Assembly (NCBI GenBank): GCA_020628145.1
Contig: JAHDFN010000002.1
Span: 1 to 61,635 of the forward strand
Reading direction: 5' to 3'
Source of the DNA: Saprospiraceae bacterium
GTDB lineage: Bacteria; Bacteroidota; Bacteroidia; Chitinophagales; Saprospiraceae
Length of the DNA: 61,635 nt
The notes under the pieces were generated by a model, which worked only from the letters and a program-made list of their open reading frames with translations, did no database searches and had not been told where the DNA came from. The position numbers and the translations under genes are program-made. Positions 1-9,638 of the stretch are shown piece after piece; position 1 is the first letter of the stretch, and the number at the start of each line of letters is the position of its first letter.

Positions 1-351
1 AAAATAACCGATCCAATGAGAGCATTTAAAAACCAGGGGAAAGTGTTTCATATTGAGTGTCAGTGACACGACCATGTCATGCTTTATATTCCGATCTTCA
101 ATATCGGAATGAACTACATTTTCAGGAAAGGAAATAAAATCCGGCAGGTGGGTAATTATCCGAATTTTTTTACGAGGAAAAGCCAGTGCCAATTTTTCAA
201 TAGCCGGAGAAATCATTACAAAATCTCCGATGCCTATTGTTTTATAGAGGGGAATGATTATATCATCAAAATCATCATTTGCATTCTTTTTTCTCTTCGA
301 ATAAACTTCGAGGACATAAAAAAGAATGATGCTTATTATTTTCTTAATCAT
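1..351 (-). CDS. Glycosyltransferase family 9-like protein, N-terminal fragment
   Basis: The reading frame is open from an ATG at 349-351 to the window edge (117 codons, no stop), so the gene is cut by the window. The N-terminus is hydrophobic. It is followed by IGIGDFVMISPAIEKLA and a FPRKKIRIIT segment, the usual nucleotide-fold start of ADP-heptose:LPS heptosyltransferase-like (GT9) enzymes, and later by an HWIGY segment where GT9 proteins often have RIGY. It lies 26 bases after the preceding glycosyltransferase and is probably cotranscribed with it. The donor and acceptor sugars cannot be inferred. The GT9 call rests on motif recognition only. Confidence 0.7.
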   Translation of the reverse strand, partial: MIKKIISIILFYVLEVYSKRKKNANDDFDDIIIPLYKTIGIGDFVMISPAIEKLALAFPRKKIRIITHLPDFISFPENVVHSDIEDRNIKHDMVVSLTLNMKHFPLVFKCSHWIGYF

Positions 352-377
352 CCGAAAAAGGATGAGTTGTAAAAAAT

Positions 378-1508
378 TCAAAGATGTATAGAGAGAGATT
401 GTTTATACACATCGATAATGTGGCTTTCTTCAAAATTCCGAATGACTTTCTCTCTTCCGGCCCTTCCCATTTTTTCTTTTTCTTCGAAACTCAATTCTAA
501 GAATTTTTTAATTTTCTCTACCAAATCCCCTACATCGTTTTTAGCCACTAAAAAACCATTGACACCATCTTCAACGACTTCCTTGCACCCTACATTATCC
601 GTAGTAATTATAGGCCGTTCCATTGATGCAGCCTCCATCAGAATCCGGGAAAGGCCCTCACGATAATAAGACGGAAAGACCAAGCAATCACATTGTTCTA
701 AAAACGGACGGACATCCGTTGCCTCTCCGAGGTAGCGAATAGCATTATCTTTTTGCCATTTTACGATCTGTTCATAAGTTACAGCATTCGGATTGGCGGG
801 GTCAATAAATCCTAGCACTTGGAATTCCACATTGCCATAGGATTTTTTTATTTCCTTGGCTGCCGCAACAAATTCACCGATTCCTTTTTCCCAAATGACC
901 CGGCCGGCGAATAAAAACCGGATCACCTTGTCTTTTTTCACATAACCATTCGGCTGATACCACGTCGTATTTATCCCTTCTCCATTCAGGAGTCTTGATT
1001 TTTTTTCATCTGTTATTCCTTTCGAAAGGAAAATAGATTTATCATCCTTATTCAAAAACCAAACCTCCTTGGCCCAACGACCGGCCAAACGATACAGATT
1101 CAATGTAAAGATTCCGGCAAGGGTATTTTTAAAATTCAGAAAATGCCCTAGCCCTGTCGTAATAATAATGGAAGGTGTCCGGGTAAGGGCGGCAGCAATT
1201 GTCCCGTAAATATTGGGCTTGATCGTATAGTGGAAAATAAGGTCGAAATCCTGTTCCCGATAGAGGCGTATGAATTTAAACAAGGTCTTCAATTCGACCC
1301 AAATGTTCGTACCATAACTACTCAATGGAATATGTCGAAAAGAAACACCTTCGGAAATCAATTGTGCAGTAAAAGTATCCTTTGGAGCAATCACGACTAC
1401 TTCATGCCCCATTTCCTTTAACTCCTTAATAATCCCCAGCCTGAAATTATACATACTCCAAGCCGTATTGCTGACAAATGCGATTTTATATTTTTTGTTG
1501 GGATGCAA
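378..1508 (-). CDS. Glycosyltransferase family 4 (PglA/CapM-like)
   Basis: This is a 376-residue GT-B glycosyltransferase that should transfer a sugar from a nucleotide donor to the lipid-linked repeat unit at the cytoplasmic membrane. The acceptor half contains a KPNIYGTIAAAL segment (residues 98-108) typical of the CapM/PglA branch. The donor half begins near FAGRVIWEKGIGEF (200-213) and carries the E-x7-E motif at E284 and E292. The start appears to be TTG, because no in-frame ATG lies between it and the end of the manC-like gene 6 bases upstream. PglA-type enzymes often use UDP-HexNAc donors, but the specificity here is unknown. Confidence 0.85.
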   Translation of the reverse strand: MHPNKKYKIAFVSNTAWSMYNFRLGIIKELKEMGHEVVVIAPKDTFTAQLISEGVSFRHIPLSSYGTNIWVELKTLFKFIRLYREQDFDLIFHYTIKPNIYGTIAAALTRTPSIIITTGLGHFLNFKNTLAGIFTLNLYRLAGRWAKEVWFLNKDDKSIFLSKGITDEKKSRLLNGEGINTTWYQPNGYVKKDKVIRFLFAGRVIWEKGIGEFVAAAKEIKKSYGNVEFQVLGFIDPANPNAVTYEQIVKWQKDNAIRYLGEATDVRPFLEQCDCLVFPSYYREGLSRILMEAASMERPIITTDNVGCKEVVEDGVNGFLVAKNDVGDLVEKIKKFLELSFEEKEKMGRAGREKVIRNFEESHIIDVYKQSLSIHL

Positions 1509-1514
1509 TGCTTT

Positions 1515-2591
1515 TTAAAAAAATTCGGGCAGGTCTTTTTTATAAGCACCTACCACACCTTTGATTTCCTGTTCCAAATCTTTGGGATAAATTAATAAGA
1601 TATCTCCTTCATCTACTAAAATGAAATTATCCAAGCCTTTCACTACAGTTAATTTCCCTTCTTGAGTTCGGATAAAACAATCCTTCGTTTCATCCATAAT
1701 TAATTTCCCATCAACAACATTCCCTTTTTCATCTTTTTCCCGGAAAGCATACAGTGAATTCCAAGTCCCTAAATCCGACCAACCGATATCGGAAGGGATG
1801 GTATAAATATTCAGTGCTTTTTCCATGATGGCAAAATCCACAGAAATGCGAGGAGTGGTCGGATAGGTTTCATCAATAAATGCTTGTTCCTTATCCGTGT
1901 TATAGTAACTCTTTCCTTTTTCAAGGATATCCAATATATCCGGTGCATTTTCACGAAATGCCTTGAGTATCGAATTCGTATGCCAAATAAAAATACCGCC
2001 GTTCCAAAGATAATCGCCGCTATCCAGAAATTGCTTCGCCGTTTCCAGGTCCGGTTTTTCCATAAAACGTTTCACTTGATGGACACCGAGTTCTGTTTCC
2101 TCGCCAAAATTGATATAGCCATAACCGGTATCCGGGCGGGTGGGCGTAATCCCCAAAGTCACCAAGGCATCGTTTTTCGCTGTAAAGGCCAATGCTTTTT
2201 CCAATTGTCTAATAAAAAAATCTTCTTTGAGGATGACATGATCCGATGGGGCCACAATAAAATTGGCATCTTCATTCATCGCCTTCAGACGTAAAGCCGT
2301 ATAAGCCACACAAGGAGCCGTATTATTCATCGAAGGTTCACAAAGGATTTGGGAATATTCCAATTCCGGTAAATGTTCCTTCACCAATTCCCTATATTTC
2401 TTATTGGTAACAATCAGAATATTTTCGGGTGGACAGACCTTAAGAAACCTTTCGAAAGTCAGCCGGATCAGGGATTTCCCCACACCCAGAATATCCAAAA
2501 ACTGTTTAGGATGGGAATCCCGGCTAGCCGGCCAGAAACGACTTCCTATCCCACCTGCCATTATGGCCACATAGGTATTTTTATTCTTCAT
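1515..2591 (-). CDS. manC: Mannose-1-phosphate guanylyltransferase
   Basis: This 358-residue enzyme makes GDP-mannose from mannose-1-phosphate and GTP, the precursor for the GDP-fucose genes just upstream. The nucleotidyltransferase signature GGIGSRFWPASRDSHPKQF is at residues 13-31. EPSMNNTAP (85-93), APSDH (114-118), GYGYI (156-160), FMEKP (176-180) and WNGGIFIW (196-203) follow as expected. The protein is the short form, without the C-terminal mannose-6-phosphate isomerase cupin of the proteobacterial ManC/AlgA enzymes. That fits the presence of a cupin domain fused to the neighbouring fucose synthase. Confidence 0.95.
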   Translation of the reverse strand: MKNKNTYVAIMAGGIGSRFWPASRDSHPKQFLDILGVGKSLIRLTFERFLKVCPPENILIVTNKKYRELVKEHLPELEYSQILCEPSMNNTAPCVAYTALRLKAMNEDANFIVAPSDHVILKEDFFIRQLEKALAFTAKNDALVTLGITPTRPDTGYGYINFGEETELGVHQVKRFMEKPDLETAKQFLDSGDYLWNGGIFIWHTNSILKAFRENAPDILDILEKGKSYYNTDKEQAFIDETYPTTPRISVDFAIMEKALNIYTIPSDIGWSDLGTWNSLYAFREKDEKGNVVDGKLIMDETKDCFIRTQEGKLTVVKGLDNFILVDEGDILLIYPKDLEQEIKGVVGAYKKDLPEFF

Positions 2592-2627
2592 CTTAAATGA
2601 TATTTGAATCGAAGGGACAGGATGTCC

Positions 2628-4073
2628 TTATCTTCCGAAATCGTCTTGTACCCTTACGATGTCTTCTTCGTCAGAAGGCTCGGTCGCATCGGTGTGTTTC
2701 CATATTTCGGCAACAAGCCCCCAGCCGGATGTGCCGAACAAACGATGGCGTTGGCCCTTTTCCAATTCTACGATTTCTCCTAAGGATAAATCACGGGGCG
2801 AAGTCTGCTCATCCGTATCACTGACCACAATACCGGCCGTACCTCCTACGACTCTCCATATTTCGGATCTTCTATGATGATATTGCCAAGACAATCTCTT
2901 TTCGGGAGCGACCAGAAGTAACTTGGGGCTCAATTTGGAATATCCTTCGAAATCCTTCATATCCACATCCGGAAAGAAGTAACGGATAAAATCCTTGGCA
3001 TCGCTTTCCGGCAAAACGAAGAATCCCCCCCAGGGACGATTCTCATCTTTACTTTCAACCGTGAATCCAAGACGAGTTAAAAAATCATTGGCACTTTGGA
3101 ACATTTCTTCTTTTGCTACAGAAGCATCACAATTCAAATTGGTTCCCCAAGATACCTTATCCACATTTTCATAAACGGATCGAATGCCTTCTTCTAGGGA
3201 AATGCCGGCTGTCCAACCCAAATCCCTGAGTTTTCCTACGTCCATCAATTTACGAGGAGTTCCATCCGGCTTGGTGAGGTCGTGTTGAATCTCACCCTTA
3301 TATCCTACAACTTCCTTGACCATCCGAGCCAAGTCTATAATGGCAATATCCTCACCCGTTCCGATATTGACCAATCCTTCTTCATTATAATTTTCCATAA
3401 GATAATAACAGGCAGCCGCCAGATCATCCACATGGAGGAATTCCCTTTTCGGACTGCCGGTACCCCACATCATCACATGAGGAGCATTTTTGACTTTCGC
3501 CTCATGAAATTTACGGATAAGTGCGGGAAGCACATGTGATTTTTTCAAATCATAATTATCATTCGGGCCGTATAAATTGGTCGGCATGACCGAAATGAAG
3601 TTCGAACCGTATTGGGCCCGATAGGCATCGCACATTTTGATACCTGATATTTTCGCAATGGCATAAGGTTCATTGGTCGGCTCCAAGAGACCTGTTAATA
3701 AATAATCTTCCTTGAGTGGCTGCGGAGCCATTTTGGGATAAATACAAGATGAGCCGAGGAACATCAGTTTTTCCGTTCCGTTATTGTATGCGGAATGGAT
3801 AACATTCGCCTCAATCATCAGATTATCGTAAATGAATTCTGCCCGATAGGTATTATTGGCTAATATTCCACCGACTTTGGCTGCTGCCAAAAATACATAG
3901 TCGGGTTTTTCCTTTTGGAAAAATTCTTCAACGGCTTGTTGATTTCTCAAATCCAATTCACGAGAAGTGCGGGTAATGATATTGTCGAATCCTTCGGTTC
4001 TTAGCTTTCTCATGAGAGCGGAACCAACCATTCCCCGGTGCCCGGCAATATATACCTTCTTATTCTTATCCAT
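2628..4073 (-). CDS. fcl: GDP-L-fucose synthase fused to a C-terminal cupin (sugar-phosphate isomerase-like) domain
   Basis: Residues 1 to about 315 are GDP-4-keto-6-deoxymannose 3,5-epimerase/4-reductase. They have the NAD(P) motif [10 protein letters not shown] (11-20), the GSSCIYP segment (107-113) and the catalytic Tyr137-x3-Lys141, and they complete GDP-L-fucose synthesis after Gmd. Residues from about 320 to 481 are an extra domain: [10 protein letters not shown], then [24 protein letters not shown], the metal-binding pattern of mannose-6-phosphate isomerase-type cupins. Usual Fcl is about 310-320 residues, so the length itself shows the fusion. The start overlaps the gmd stop as TAATG. 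The Fcl function is secure; the activity of the cupin is inferred. Confidence 0.93.
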   Translation of the reverse strand: MDKNKKVYIAGHRGMVGSALMRKLRTEGFDNIITRTSRELDLRNQQAVEEFFQKEKPDYVFLAAAKVGGILANNTYRAEFIYDNLMIEANVIHSAYNNGTEKLMFLGSSCIYPKMAPQPLKEDYLLTGLLEPTNEPYAIAKISGIKMCDAYRAQYGSNFISVMPTNLYGPNDNYDLKKSHVLPALIRKFHEAKVKNAPHVMMWGTGSPKREFLHVDDLAAACYYLMENYNEEGLVNIGTGEDIAIIDLARMVKEVVGYKGEIQHDLTKPDGTPRKLMDVGKLRDLGWTAGISLEEGIRSVYENVDKVSWGTNLNCDASVAKEEMFQSANDFLTRLGFTVESKDENRPWGGFFVLPESDAKDFIRYFFPDVDMKDFEGYSKLSPKLLLVAPEKRLSWQYHHRRSEIWRVVGGTAGIVVSDTDEQTSPRDLSLGEIVELEKGQRHRLFGTSGWGLVAEIWKHTDATEPSDEEDIVRVQDDFGR

Positions 4074-5185
4074 TATTCGAATTCGTTTTTGATGTTGAAC
4101 CCTGCATTTTTCAACAACTGATCCCTACGGAATAGTTCAATATCATTGTTAACCATTTCACTCACCAATTGCTGCAAATCATATTTCAGCGTCCATCCTA
4201 ACTTCTCCTTTGCTTTTGTCGGATCACCAATTAGTAATTCAACTTCGGTTGGTCTGTAATATCGGGGATCGACGGCTACGACTTCCTTACCCTCTTGTAA
4301 TTGATAATCAGGATTGGATGAGGACACAACCACACCGACTTCTTTTTCGCCTTCTCCCTTGAAAGCCAATTCTACGCCTATTTCCCTAAAAGCCATCTTC
4401 ACAAAATCCCTTACGGTAGTCGTAACACCTGTAGCGACTACATAATCATCCGGTTCATCCTGTTGAAGCATGAGCCACATCATTTCCACATAATCCTTGG
4501 CATGCCCCCAGTCTCGTTTGGCATCCATATTACCTAGATAAACCTTATCCTGTAATCCCAAACCGATTTTGGCGGCAGCCCTTGTAATCTTACGGGTTAC
4601 GAATGTTTCGCCCCTCAAAGGTGATTCGTGGTTGAATAATATCCCATTAGATGCATGGATGCCATATGCTTCCCTGTAGTTCACTATGATCCAATAAGCA
4701 TAAAGTTTAGCTACAGCATAAGGTGATCGAGGATAAAAAGGGGTTGTTTCCTTCTGGGGTACTTCCTGTACCAAACCATATAACTCGGAAGTAGATGCCT
4801 GGTAAAGTTTCGTTTTTTTGGTCAAGCCCAATATCCTAATCGCCTCCAGTAACCTCAATGTACCGATACCATCCGTATCGGCGGTATATTCAGGAGAATC
4901 GAAACTGACCTGTACATGGGACATGGCTCCCAGGTTATAGATTTCATCCGGTTGGACTTCCTGCACGATACGGATCAGATTCGTCGAATCTGTCAAATCA
5001 CCGTAATGCAGAATCAGGTTTCTGGAATCTACATGAGGATCCTGATAGAGGTGATCAATCCTGCCTGTATTGAACAGGGAACTCCTCCGCTTAATACCAT
5101 GTACTTCATAACCTTTTTCAAGTAGCAATTCGGTCAGGTAAGCTCCGTCCTGCCCCGTAATACCTGTAATAAGTGCTTTTTTCAT
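4073..5185 (-). CDS. gmd: GDP-mannose 4,6-dehydratase
   Basis: This 370-residue SDR enzyme converts GDP-mannose to GDP-4-keto-6-deoxymannose, the first step to GDP-L-fucose. The cofactor motif GITGQDG is at residues 8-14. STSELYG (131-137) supplies the catalytic Thr and Glu, and SPYAVAK gives Tyr156 and Lys160. [15 protein letters not shown] and [17 protein letters not shown] are characteristic of the family. It overlaps the next gene by one base and starts 5 bases after the outer-membrane protein gene, so it sits in a tight operon with fcl and manC. Confidence 0.97.
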   Translation of the reverse strand: MKKALITGITGQDGAYLTELLLEKGYEVHGIKRRSSLFNTGRIDHLYQDPHVDSRNLILHYGDLTDSTNLIRIVQEVQPDEIYNLGAMSHVQVSFDSPEYTADTDGIGTLRLLEAIRILGLTKKTKLYQASTSELYGLVQEVPQKETTPFYPRSPYAVAKLYAYWIIVNYREAYGIHASNGILFNHESPLRGETFVTRKITRAAAKIGLGLQDKVYLGNMDAKRDWGHAKDYVEMMWLMLQQDEPDDYVVATGVTTTVRDFVKMAFREIGVELAFKGEGEKEVGVVVSSSNPDYQLQEGKEVVAVDPRYYRPTEVELLIGDPTKAKEKLGWTLKYDLQQLVSEMVNNDIELFRRDQLLKNAGFNIKNEFE

Positions 5186-5189
5186 ACTA

Positions 5190-6812
5190 TCAAAAATCGT
5201 AATATTTATTATTCAATGCTGTAATCAATCCAAAATGGATATAGGTTGTTTTCAAGGATTGCAAACCATCGGTTTGTATTTCGGGTTTGAAATTCCTCAA
5301 GGTTGCCCCCAATTCTACTCTTAGATTTGTTGTTGGATTAATGACATAGCCCAATCTCACATCCGTAAGGAAAGTCGTAGATCTTATTCCCTGAAGGGTT
5401 TTATTTCCATAATCGTTATCCCTAGTATCATAGGAAAGTAGAACATCCGCCCCTACGTTTGAACTGAGGGTGTCTAATCCCTGAATCGCATACATGAGTT
5501 CTACTTTTCCGAACCATCTTCCTTTTTGGTAGGAAAGGATATTTACGGATTCTATGAAATTGGCCCCTAGGGGATGGGCAAGCGGTTGTCCATAATGGGA
5601 AAAACTTCTGCCGGATGTCCTATGTGAATAAGTATAGGGTCTTGCATAATTGAATTCTGTTTGGACTTTCAATCCCGGAATGAAGGTATCGTATGATTTG
5701 AAACCCAGTTGGAACGCATATTTATTCGCCCACCATCCGTCACCGGCGAATAATTCGCTGAAGAGGAATTCATCAATCATCAATTGCCCATACACCATCA
5801 TTTTTTGTTTGATACGGTAAGACATTGTCAGTCCCATAATGACATTCCCACTTCTGGAACCAATTGAAAACTCTATTGGGCGATAGAAAATAATCGGGTT
5901 GAAGAACCCGGGGTCCAGTGTTCCTGTGCTATCCTGATAAACAATGGATTCGAAAAGTCCTATGTTCAGGTTTTTGGTTGCGTTGATGGATAGGTAATGG
6001 GAAGAGACATGTTTTTTAGTAAATCTCGAATCACCATATTCGGTTCCATCCAAATCAATCATTTGGGCGTAAATATTCGTATAATTGATACGCCAAACGG
6101 ATGTATTCAATTTCAGATATGGATAATTAAATGGGGTATCGGAATAGATAACCGAACGATATCCGTCTCCAATAAAATGCTTTCCTGTTCCTCCTTCGAG
6201 TGTAAAAAACTCATTGGCCCTGATGGTTACATTTCCATTGACAAAGGCAAAATCATATGCCGATTCATCCGTCAGTTGGGAATCGAAATCCTTAGGGAAT
6301 CCCTGTCCGGGAACGACCAGATTTTCTTCAACGAATTCATTGACGTAGCGGGGAAACCTAGCCTGGTTTTCATGAAAATCAGAATAAAATGCCAGGTTAT
6401 CACCAATCCGTCCTTTGATTTGTATTCCTCTTGTATTTGTAAACGGAAGGTTATCCAAATCAGAAGAGGTTCCGAGTCTTATGCCTATTGTGGGATTAAG
6501 GATTAGCGAATATTTTCCTTTTTTCTTGTCATCCAACCTGAGGAAATCATCATTAAAAAACGCATTGAACAACCATCGGGAAAATTTCTTATCTATTTCC
6601 TTTTTGAATTTCTTTTCGTTGATAATGGAGTCCCTCAATTCCCTCAATTCGAAATACCTATAAGGTTTGATAGCCGTATGGGTTTGTGGTGCTTTCTTGA
6701 GGATAGCCGCTTCCAATGGTTGTAGGAAATCATTATTCAATGGAATGTTCTGGGCAAGGCCATCCATCCATATAAAACATAATCCGACTATTATGAATAA
6801 AAACCTTTTCAT
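5190..6812 (-). CDS. RemB/Wzi-like outer-membrane beta-barrel protein
   Basis: This is a 540-residue exported protein with a signal peptide at residues 1-21 ending in GLAQ. It is predicted to be an outer-membrane beta-barrel: many alternating aromatic/polar strands and an [34 protein letters not shown] segment like the Wzi-type capsule-assembly family and the gliding-motility protein RemB. Wzi proteins hold nascent capsule at the cell surface. Its position inside a polysaccharide operon favours polymer attachment or surface assembly over motility, but RemB-like proteins have been linked to gliding in flavobacteria. It is one of two Wzi-like barrels in the window (the other ends at 34424). Confidence 0.75.
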   Translation of the reverse strand: MKRFLFIIVGLCFIWMDGLAQNIPLNNDFLQPLEAAILKKAPQTHTAIKPYRYFELRELRDSIINEKKFKKEIDKKFSRWLFNAFFNDDFLRLDDKKKGKYSLILNPTIGIRLGTSSDLDNLPFTNTRGIQIKGRIGDNLAFYSDFHENQARFPRYVNEFVEENLVVPGQGFPKDFDSQLTDESAYDFAFVNGNVTIRANEFFTLEGGTGKHFIGDGYRSVIYSDTPFNYPYLKLNTSVWRINYTNIYAQMIDLDGTEYGDSRFTKKHVSSHYLSINATKNLNIGLFESIVYQDSTGTLDPGFFNPIIFYRPIEFSIGSRSGNVIMGLTMSYRIKQKMMVYGQLMIDEFLFSELFAGDGWWANKYAFQLGFKSYDTFIPGLKVQTEFNYARPYTYSHRTSGRSFSHYGQPLAHPLGANFIESVNILSYQKGRWFGKVELMYAIQGLDTLSSNVGADVLLSYDTRDNDYGNKTLQGIRSTTFLTDVRLGYVINPTTNLRVELGATLRNFKPEIQTDGLQSLKTTYIHFGLITALNNKYYDF

Positions 6813-6813
6813 A

Positions 6814-8040
6814 TCAAGTCCTTGTTTTTGTGTTCACACTATCGACGATGATATCCAACATCTTATGGGCTAGGAATCCTCTGTCATAATCTTTAGCCAA
6901 TTCGACGCAACCATCCATCAGTTTATCATAGAGTTCTTTGTCCTTGTATATGAGGTTGAGTTTTTCTAAAAAATCCGCTTCATTCTCCGGTTCGAAACAA
7001 AGCCCCGCCTTATATTTTTCAACGATGCCTTTGGACTCTCCTTCTACTCCAAGTAGAATCGGTTTACGCATGGATGCGTTTTCGAAAATCTTAGAGGGGA
7101 TGACCGTTTTGAATGTATCTGATTTTTTGAGTGGAACCAGAGCCACATCAGTGACACTGATATATCTTTTGACTTCTTCCTTGCTGACAAAAGGCAACAT
7201 GGTCGTATTGGAAAGCCCCATTTTTTCCTTGAGTTCCAACAGGCCCTGTTTTTCTGCTCCATCACCGATGAACAGGAAGTGGATATTGCCATTGACTTTG
7301 GCTGCGGATTTGAGGATGAAATCGAGTTTGTGAGCCATTCCATGTGTTCCGAGGTAACCGATGACGAAATTATCTTCGAGCTTGAGTTCGGCGAGGAGTT
7401 CCTTATCTTTGGGAATGGGAGGGAATTTTTTGGTATATACCCCGTTTTTGACGACCCAAATCTTATCGGGATCAATTCCTCTATTGGCGATATTTTCCTT
7501 GAAGGAATCGGTAACAACGATTATTGATCGGGCTTTACGGTAGAGGAATAATTCCACCTTTTCCATAAAGTCCAAAATTTTACTATTCCTTTTCATGGCA
7601 TTGACCGCCTTGATGCTTTCGGGCCATAAGTCCCGTACTTCCATGAGCCAGGGTGTCCGTTTGAAAATGGAGGCGAAATATCCACAAACTGCGGAGAAGA
7701 ACTGTGGTGAAGTCGCAATGATAACATCCGTTTTAACAAAAAGACTGGCAAAGAATGCGGTGATGGCAAAACTCAAATAATCGGCTATCCGCTTGATAAA
7801 TCCTTTGTTGGGGCTGATGTAGCTCCACACCCTGATCACCTTGATTCCATTAATGACTTCTTTCTGAAATAGTTTATTCCTATAGCCTTGATACAATTCC
7901 CCTTGAGGGAAATTGGGTGCACAGGTAATTACCGTTACATCCACTCCTCTTTCCAGCCATTCGCAGCAATGCTCATATGTCCTGGTAGCAGGAGCATTGA
8001 CTTCCGGCGGGAAGTTATCTGTAATGAATAGGAGTTTCAT
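6814..8040 (-). CDS. Glycosyltransferase family 4, WbuB-like
   Basis: This is a 408-residue GT-B enzyme. It opens with ITDNFPPEVNAPATRTYEHCCEW and has a central MEVRDLWPESI segment, both typical of the WbuB branch of GT4 (WbuB itself is a proposed L-fucosamine transferase). The donor domain contains GYLGTHGMAHKLD and a VIPSKIFENASMRKPILL segment in the place of the usual nucleotide-binding helix. It sits one base from the RemB-like gene and abuts the heparinase-like gene. WbuB, heparinase-like protein and a UDP-GlcNAc 2-epimerase are often found together in O-antigen-type loci, and that grouping recurs here. The transferred sugar is not known. Confidence 0.88.
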   Translation of the reverse strand: MKLLFITDNFPPEVNAPATRTYEHCCEWLERGVDVTVITCAPNFPQGELYQGYRNKLFQKEVINGIKVIRVWSYISPNKGFIKRIADYLSFAITAFFASLFVKTDVIIATSPQFFSAVCGYFASIFKRTPWLMEVRDLWPESIKAVNAMKRNSKILDFMEKVELFLYRKARSIIVVTDSFKENIANRGIDPDKIWVVKNGVYTKKFPPIPKDKELLAELKLEDNFVIGYLGTHGMAHKLDFILKSAAKVNGNIHFLFIGDGAEKQGLLELKEKMGLSNTTMLPFVSKEEVKRYISVTDVALVPLKKSDTFKTVIPSKIFENASMRKPILLGVEGESKGIVEKYKAGLCFEPENEADFLEKLNLIYKDKELYDKLMDGCVELAKDYDRGFLAHKMLDIIVDSVNTKTRT

Positions 8041-9479
8041 TAATGGAACCTAGTTTCGAGTTTATTTAAAAAGTCAATTCGAATCCTTTGTGCGTCTATG
8101 ATCTTATTATAGCCTGAACAGAATCGATAGTCTTCAATCGTTATGTAAATATCACCTTTAAAGCTCACTTTTAGACTATTCAATCCTATATATTCTTCAT
8201 TCCGAAGGATTTTGACCCCCGGATATATGTGAAAATAGGCCGAAGCCTTGAATTTTTCGTTGTTTAGCAGCGTATCGGAAATATTAAGCCCTTGCTCACC
8301 CAGTTCGAATTTCCTGATGTGTTCGATACCCAAATTCCGATAACCGTTATGGGATGCTTCAACATGATGTTCCGACTCGCTGACCAGTTTAACATAAGCC
8401 CTACGGCCTACCCTGAAGCCACCCCAGACTTCCGTTTGTTCCGCATCCTTGACCTTTACCGTATTATGGGCTTCGGTAGATCTTTCCCATTGCCTCCTCT
8501 CGTTTTTTTCATACGTTGAAATCCCTACATCTACTATGACGGGTTTCCCTCCATAGTAGAGAACGAATCCAAAGGCATCTGCGTGGGCATGCCCGGGGAT
8601 ATAATCCGGGCCGATATTTCCGACATCCGCCAATAATTCCCATGCCCCTGTCTTGAACATCCTATAGCCACTATCCTTCAGTCTTGAACCGGAGGGTGTC
8701 AGGCCCAATCTACCGGCGTAAGCCAACAATTCGGAAGTAACAGGGGCAATATCATTCGTTGCATCGTTGACCATAGGGATGTCTCCGTTCGAAAAGGTCA
8801 TGTTTTCCAGCCAAGCCAACATTTGAACGGCCTTGTTTTTACACAAATCCACGAAACCTGATGGAAAGTCATTTTTTACCGATTCCAGTAGATTGATACT
8901 ATCCAACAAGCGATAGAGGATGATTTGATGGTACATGGGGCTGAGTTCAAAGTGTCCTCCATCCTGCAATATCTGTTCATCGAGTTGTTCTTTGATGGTT
9001 TTTGAAGCGATTTTCCGAAAATAGTCATCCTTGAAATATACGGCACCGAATAAAAATGCAAAACCGTTTTCCAAGAGATGGTTACCCAATAAATGATATT
9101 CTATATTTTCGGCCAGGTATAATAGTTGTCCGAATAACAATTGATCTATTTCGGGGTCTTTTATTTTATTTTCAATGAGGAACCGGATGGTAAAAATGGT
9201 TCTGAGTGAAATGGGATACGGCTCAAAACCGTCTTTTATGTTTTTTTTCCGGCTGATGAAATCCCGAATTAATTCCAATTTGTTTTTTACAGCAACATCA
9301 TCCTGTAAAAGGAATTCGAAATAATTCAAGTTGTAAGTCCATAGTTTTCCGTGGCGGTTTTCGTTCCAATTTATTTTTCCATTGAAACGATGTTCCAGAT
9401 TAAGGAATCGGAATGTATTCGTATCTATAATCAATTTCGATGGTGCAAGAATGGATTTTTTCCATTCGATTTTTTCCAC
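8040..9479 (-). CDS. Heparinase II/III-like (alginate lyase fold) protein, N-terminus uncertain
   Basis: The helical N-terminal half has GNHLLENGFA (132-141) and DGGHFELSPMYH (173-184). The C-terminal half has GHAHAD (296-301) followed by a beta-rich region, the layout of the heparinase II/III family of polysaccharide lyases. No signal peptide is seen. Such proteins are common in biosynthetic loci, where their role is unsettled. The start at 9479 is GTG. The same frame stays open for 53 more codons up to the wecB stop and encodes a family-like segment (RTLRHLKFIQIRYQLWYRIR), but it contains no ATG. An ATG at 9636 is in another frame, so the true N-terminus is probably longer and may be frameshifted. 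Confidence 0.82.
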   Translation of the reverse strand: MEKIEWKKSILAPSKLIIDTNTFRFLNLEHRFNGKINWNENRHGKLWTYNLNYFEFLLQDDVAVKNKLELIRDFISRKKNIKDGFEPYPISLRTIFTIRFLIENKIKDPEIDQLLFGQLLYLAENIEYHLLGNHLLENGFAFLFGAVYFKDDYFRKIASKTIKEQLDEQILQDGGHFELSPMYHQIILYRLLDSINLLESVKNDFPSGFVDLCKNKAVQMLAWLENMTFSNGDIPMVNDATNDIAPVTSELLAYAGRLGLTPSGSRLKDSGYRMFKTGAWELLADVGNIGPDYIPGHAHADAFGFVLYYGGKPVIVDVGISTYEKNERRQWERSTEAHNTVKVKDAEQTEVWGGFRVGRRAYVKLVSESEHHVEASHNGYRNLGIEHIRKFELGEQGLNISDTLLNNEKFKASAYFHIYPGVKILRNEEYIGLNSLKVSFKGDIYITIEDYRFCSGYNKIIDAQRIRIDFLNKLETRFH

Positions 9480-9638
9480 ATCGATTGTCCGGGGTTGATG
9501 TGAAAAATATTCTTCATTGATTCCTTTTTTCCATTTTTTCCTTATCCGATACCATAGCTGATATCTAATCTGGATGAATTTCAGGTGACGGAGTGTCCGA
9601 TAGTATTTTCCAATTTTACTCCAGATGGTAGTCCATAT

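Noticed and set aside
79-372. Plus-strand open frame of 97 codons at the left edge
   Set aside because: The minus strand of the same stretch is open throughout and reads as the start of a GT9-like protein with a clear GIGD motif, so the plus-strand frame is a shadow.
5997-6506. Plus-strand open frame of 169 codons
   Set aside because: Antisense to the RemB-like barrel gene, and without a promoter, signal or family motif.
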